Shown here: in pieces, positions 6,736-9,725 of the stretch | How positions within the stretch are numbered: position 1 is the first letter of the stretch | Layout: each line of letters starts with the position of its first letter | Assembly (NCBI GenBank): GCA_021786815.1 | Contig: JAJYMR010000381.1 | Location: 1-9,725 of the forward strand | From: Deltaproteobacteria bacterium | Lineage (GTDB): Bacteria > Desulfobacterota > Binatia > Binatales > Binataceae | Length of the DNA stretch: 9,725 nucleotides | Direction of reading: 5' to 3' | Made by a program: the position numbers and the translations under genes | The notes under the pieces: generated by a model | Told to the model about the DNA's origin: nothing | What the model saw: the letters and a program-made list of their open reading frames with translations, nothing else | Databases searched by the model: none

Positions 6736-6737
6736 AT

Positions 6738-7640
6738 CTACGAAACCTGCGAATCCGCCGGGACCAGTTCACCGGGCGCCAACTCAACTTCGCCGCGAAA
6801 CACCTCGACCGCCTCGCCGGTCATGAAGACGTGATTCGCGCCCTCGCCGCGCTCGCGCCATTCGATTTCGAGCTTGCCGCCGCGCAGTTCCAGCGTCGCC
6901 TTTCGCTCGGCGCGACCGGTCAGCACAGCGGCGACAAGCGCGGCGCAGGCTCCCGTACCGCAGGCGAGCGTCTCGCCCGAGCCGCGCTCCCATACGCGCA
7001 TCTTCAGGTAATCCCGCGCGACGGGCACGATGAATTCCGTGTTTACGCGGCGCGGGAACAACGGATGATGCTCGAAGGCGCGTCCAAGGCGCGCAAACTC
7101 GCCGTCGTCGAGTTTCAGGAGCGCGTCGTCTTCGAGAAACACGACGCAATGCGGATTTCCCATCGAGACCGCCGTAACGCGCCAGGTACGACCCGCGACT
7201 TCCAGCGGATGGTCGATTATGCGGCCGTCGGCGGCTACCGGAATCTCGCGCCCTTCGAGAATTGGTTCGCCCATGTCCACGGTGGCGCCGGTCACGCGGC
7301 CGTCCTTGAAGATGAGCGCCACGGTCCTGATCCCGCAATCGGTCTCGACCGCGATCGGATTTCGGCTCACCAGGCCGCGCTCGCAGGCGAGCCGCGCGAG
7401 GCATCGGATACCGTTGCCGCACATCTCACCGCGGCTTCCGTCCGCGTTGTACATCTCCATGCGGATGTCGGCCCTGCGCGACGGCGCAAGCATGATAAGA
7501 CCGTCGCCGCCGATACCGAAACGGCGATCGGAAAGCCGTATCGAAAGACCGCCGGGGTCGGCGGGACGGGTCCTGTCGGCAATGACGTAAATATAGTCGT
7601 TGCCGCATCCGTGCATCTTGGTGAACTCGAGCGTCGCCAT
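6738..7640 (-). CDS. dapF: Diaminopimelate epimerase
   Basis: This 300-residue enzyme interconverts LL- and meso-diaminopimelate, supplying meso-DAP to peptidoglycan and to LysA. The two active-site cysteines of the cofactor-free racemase are visible: C74 in GEMCGNGIRC and C227 in ETLACGTGAC. Other family blocks are KMHGCGNDY near the N-terminus, RRFGIGGDGLI, MYNADGS and SMGNPHCV. The ATG at 7640 starts MATLEFTKMHG, which matches normal DapF N-termini; an open extension upstream overlaps lysA and shows no family similarity. Only 4 bases separate it from the lysA stop and its own Shine-Dalgarno is weak, so translation is probably coupled to lysA. The protein is about 25 residues longer than the 274-residue E. 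coli enzyme, mostly through a C-terminal tail after the HVFMTGEA block. Confidence 0.96.
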   Translation of the reverse strand: MATLEFTKMHGCGNDYIYVIADRTRPADPGGLSIRLSDRRFGIGGDGLIMLAPSRRADIRMEMYNADGSRGEMCGNGIRCLARLACERGLVSRNPIAVETDCGIRTVALIFKDGRVTGATVDMGEPILEGREIPVAADGRIIDHPLEVAGRTWRVTAVSMGNPHCVVFLEDDALLKLDDGEFARLGRAFEHHPLFPRRVNTEFIVPVARDYLKMRVWERGSGETLACGTGACAALVAAVLTGRAERKATLELRGGKLEIEWRERGEGANHVFMTGEAVEVFRGEVELAPGELVPADSQVS

Positions 7641-7644
7641 CGCG

Positions 7645-8904
7645 CTACTTCGTCTTGAGAATAACCAGCTTTTCTGCGCGGACGAGATCGTCGAAAGTCT
7701 CGCGCTCGCGGATGACGTGCGCCTCGGAGCCGTCAACCAGTATCTCCGGCGCGCGCGGCCGGCTGTTGTAATTCGACGCCATCACGAACCCGTACGCGCC
7801 CGCGCTCATCACGGCGAGCAGATCGCCGCTCTCGGGCTCGGGAAGCTCTCTTTCACGCGCGAAGAAGTCGCCGCTCTCGCATACGGGGCCGACCACGTCG
7901 GCAACGACCGCGGAGCGGGCGGCGCGGCGGCGAACCGGCAGTATCGCGTGGTAGGCCTCGTACAGGACCGGCCGGATCAGATCGTTCATCGCGCCGTCGA
8001 CCACGATGAATCGTTTCACGTCGGTCTCCTTGATGTAGAGCACCTTCGTCACGAGCACGCCCGCGTTTCCGACCAGCACCCGGCCGGGCTCGACGATTAT
8101 GCTCAGGCCGAGGTTCTTGAGCGGTTCGAGCAACGATTTCGCGTACAGCGCCGGAGGAGGCGGCTCTTCCTGGTAGGGGATTCCGAGTCCGCCGCCCAGG
8201 TCGAGATGCTTTAGCGCAAATCCATCCGCCCTGAGCCTCTCGACGATCGAGGCAACCTTGTTGGCCGCCTCGGCGAACGGCGCGGTCTCGGTGATTTGCG
8301 AGCCGATATGGGTGCTGAGTCCCACGATGTCGAGATTGGGCAGGCTTCGCGCCTCGGCGTAGTACTCGAACACCTGTGAAAGGGGCACGCCGAATTTGCT
8401 GTCGCGATGGCCGGTGGAAATGTGTGGATGCGTTCCCGGGTCGAGGTCGGGATTGACCCGCAGGCTCACCGGCGCATTCTTTTTCATCCGGCCCGCGACC
8501 TCGGAGACGCGGCGCATCTCCGGACCCGACTCGACGTTGAGCATCAGGATGCCGGCGCCCAAAGCCGCGGCGATTTCCTCGTCGGTCTTGCCGACGCCCG
8601 AGAAGACAATCCTCGCCGGATCGGCGCCTGCCCGAAGGCATCTGGCAAGCTCGCCGCCCGAAACGATATCGAACCCGGAGCCCATCGAGGCGAACAGCCC
8701 GAGGATGCTCAGGTTCGACAGCGCCTTCATCGCGTAGCAGACAAGATGGTCGGCGCCGGCAAAGGCCTCGTCGAAAACCCTGAAATGGCGGCGCAGAGTG
8801 CGCGCGCTATAGACGTAGAAGGGCGTTCCGTGCCGGCGCGCGATTTCGGCAAGCGGCACGTCTTCGGCAAAAAGCTCGTCGTTACGGTAATCGAAGTAAT
8901 GCAT
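7645..8904 (-). CDS. lysA: Diaminopimelate decarboxylase
   Basis: This 419-residue PLP enzyme decarboxylates meso-diaminopimelate to L-lysine, the last step of the pathway. It has the fold-type III alanine-racemase-like barrel followed by a beta domain. The PLP lysine is K60 in YAMKALSN, the phosphate-binding glycines are in DLGGGLGIPY (237-241), EPGR is at 272-275, and the catalytic Cys donated by the partner subunit is C342 in GPVCESGDF. The C-terminal block GAYGFVMASNYNSRPR is also present. The start ATG at 8904 gives MHYFDYRNDELFAED, typical for proteobacterial LysA, though the preceding purine-rich stretch (AGAAG) is a weak ribosome site. The gene lies 98 bases after the lipoprotein gene and 4 bases before dapF. 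Confidence 0.97.
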   Translation of the reverse strand: MHYFDYRNDELFAEDVPLAEIARRHGTPFYVYSARTLRRHFRVFDEAFAGADHLVCYAMKALSNLSILGLFASMGSGFDIVSGGELARCLRAGADPARIVFSGVGKTDEEIAAALGAGILMLNVESGPEMRRVSEVAGRMKKNAPVSLRVNPDLDPGTHPHISTGHRDSKFGVPLSQVFEYYAEARSLPNLDIVGLSTHIGSQITETAPFAEAANKVASIVERLRADGFALKHLDLGGGLGIPYQEEPPPPALYAKSLLEPLKNLGLSIIVEPGRVLVGNAGVLVTKVLYIKETDVKRFIVVDGAMNDLIRPVLYEAYHAILPVRRRAARSAVVADVVGPVCESGDFFARERELPEPESGDLLAVMSAGAYGFVMASNYNSRPRAPEILVDGSEAHVIRERETFDDLVRAEKLVILKTK

Positions 8905-8960
8905 TCTCGGCTTCTGTACGCGGCGAAATCCTCGGCGCCGCTTGGGCGAAGCTCGTTTTT

Positions 8961-8999
8961 ATCATAGCGAAACCCGGCTGATAAACGGACCGGGTCCGT
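8961..8999 (-). promoter_or_regulatory. Possible weak attenuator/terminator and internal promoter upstream of lysA
   Basis: In the 98-base gap between the lipoprotein and lysA, the minus strand shows a 6-bp perfect hairpin, ACGGAC-CCG-GTCCGT (8999-8985), then TTTATC. Shortly after is TATGATAAAA (TATGAT at 8966-8961), which resembles a -10 box. No convincing -35 is present and the T-run after the hairpin is only three bases. Either could tune lysA expression separately from argH, but neither is strong. Confidence 0.25.
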
Positions 9000-9002
9000 G
9001 GC

Positions 9003-9506
9003 TCATGGGAGCGGAGTTGGGGTCGGAAGCACGAAATGCTCAGGACTCGGGGGCGGTTTCGGGATGGTGCGCTTGAGCTCCACCTCGTTCGAGGGTGCGC
9101 TGCGATAGTGGTCCAGGGTTTCGGAGACGACCTGGTAGCGGTAGGTATCGCCGACTTTCACACCCTTGTCGAGGTAGGTGAAGCGCCGCTGCTGCTGGAA
9201 CCTCTGCTGGTCGGTGACCGGTATGCTCGCAACGTTGTGAAAATCGCCGGTCGGCCCGGCACGCATAACGTCGAAGCTGCCCAGATCGCGCATCCGGCTG
9301 CCCCCGGCGTAGCGTTGCGGCCGGTCCCAGCGAAGAAAAATTCCCGGTTTTTCGGATGTCGCCGTAAGGCTGACGATTCGCTCCGGCATCGCCAATTGGG
9401 GCGGTATCGGCTCGGACTTCACGCCGCATCCTGTCCATAGCGCGCCGCCGAGCATCGTTGCGCCAAGCAGCAGCGCGGCGGCCCATCCCAAGCCCACGCG
9501 GCTCAT
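9003..9506 (-). CDS. Lipoprotein with LptM-like N-terminus and fibronectin-III-like domain
   Basis: This 167-residue protein is probably a lipoprotein. A hydrophobic signal segment (about residues 6-24) leads to a lipobox-like LWTGC with the lipidated Cys at 27; Trp at -3 is unusual for a lipobox. The mature protein would begin CGVKSEPIPP, close to the CGLKGPLYFPP of E. coli LptM (YifL), which helps LptD mature in the outer membrane. Residues 42-143 look like one fibronectin type III domain: ERIVSLTATS, IFLRWDRP (W60), SFDVMRAG, then TYRYQVVSET (Y122, Y124) and SAPSNEVEL. A proline-rich tail ends the protein. Its place just before lysA-dapF matches lptM/lppL in gammaproteobacteria. The start ATG overlaps the argH stop as ATGA, so translation is likely coupled. 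An outer-membrane assembly role is inferred from the motif and position only. Confidence 0.8.
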   Translation of the reverse strand: MSRVGLGWAAALLLGATMLGGALWTGCGVKSEPIPPQLAMPERIVSLTATSEKPGIFLRWDRPQRYAGGSRMRDLGSFDVMRAGPTGDFHNVASIPVTDQQRFQQQRRFTYLDKGVKVGDTYRYQVVSETLDHYRSAPSNEVELKRTIPKPPPSPEHFVLPTPTPLP

Positions 9507-9725
9507 CGCTTGAGCCTTGCAAGACGCGCTCGCACCGTGGACGGAGCCGGCCCTCCCGCGACGGTGCGGCGCGCGAGCGAGGTTTTCGCGTCAAGGAGCT
9601 TTGCCGCGTCCGGCCCGAAGGCGGGCGAATGGCTGCGCAGTTGCGCGAGCGTCAGATCGGACAGCGATTTCCCGCTCTCCGCCGCCTCGCGCACGAGCGA
9701 GCCCACGATTTCGTGCGCTTCCCTG
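9503..9725 (-). CDS. argH: Argininosuccinate lyase, C-terminal part only
   Basis: Only the last 74 or so codons are in the window; the gene continues past the right edge. The visible residues are the C-terminal domain of argininosuccinate lyase: REAHEIVGSLVREAAESG, then KSLSDLTLAQLR, FGPDAAKLLD and the closing SLARRTVAGGPAPSTVRARL. This last block matches the usual S-x-x-R-x-x-x-GGPAP ending. The enzyme splits argininosuccinate into arginine and fumarate in the cytoplasm. It is the first gene of the operon seen here, and its TGA stop overlaps the lipoprotein ATG by 4 bases. The catalytic loop is outside the window, so activity cannot be judged. Confidence 0.92.
   Translation of the reverse strand, partial: REAHEIVGSLVREAAESGKSLSDLTLAQLRSHSPAFGPDAAKLLDAKTSLARRTVAGGPAPSTVRARLARLKR

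Noticed and set aside
6831..8214. Plus-strand open frames opposite dapF and lysA.
   Set aside because: They are antisense shadows of two well-defined biosynthetic genes, with no ribosome sites or domains.

Overview
The window is GC-rich DNA with tightly packed genes from what looks like a Gram-negative bacterium. The order argH, small CG-x-K lipoprotein, lysA, dapF, dapA on the minus strand resembles deltaproteobacterial (Desulfobacterota- or Binatota-like) genomes. That placement is inferred from gene order and protein style; no marker gene fixes it. No tRNA, rRNA, CRISPR array, insertion sequence or phage gene was seen.

Plus strand, 1-5770. A 5'-truncated multi-pass glycosyltransferase of the GT39/ArnT type (1-1409) is followed by a class I SAM-dependent methyltransferase (1492-2352). 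Next comes a GrdB-like gene (glycine/sarcosine/betaine reductase selenoprotein B family) at 2466-3272. Its reading frame contains one in-frame TGA at 2952-2954. The family homology continues in the same frame across this TGA, and a strong hairpin with a G-first apical loop begins just after it. I read it as a selenocysteine codon with a bacterial SECIS element, giving one 268-residue selenoprotein. A standard annotation would probably show two fragments or a truncated gene. A 290-bp spacer with an unusual cluster of CCAGCG repeats then leads to two tandem zinc-dependent alcohol dehydrogenases (3563-4648 and 4682-5770), about 78% identical by hand count. The pair contains islands of exact DNA identity, the longest 44 bp.

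A bidirectional intrinsic terminator (5791-5834) separates the converging halves.

Minus strand, 9725-5851. This is an amino-acid biosynthesis operon, transcribed in the order argH (only its 3' end is in the window), lipoprotein, lysA, dapF, dapA. DapA opens the diaminopimelate branch, DapF makes meso-diaminopimelate for peptidoglycan and lysine, LysA decarboxylates it to lysine, and ArgH completes arginine synthesis. The lipoprotein sits where lptM/lppL sits in gammaproteobacteria. It carries a similar mature N-terminus (CGVKSEPIPP) but has a fibronectin-III-like domain added.

The strongest candidate for something under-described is the stand-alone GrdB-like selenoprotein. No glycine-reductase partner lies beside it, and it precedes a duplicated dehydrogenase pair.
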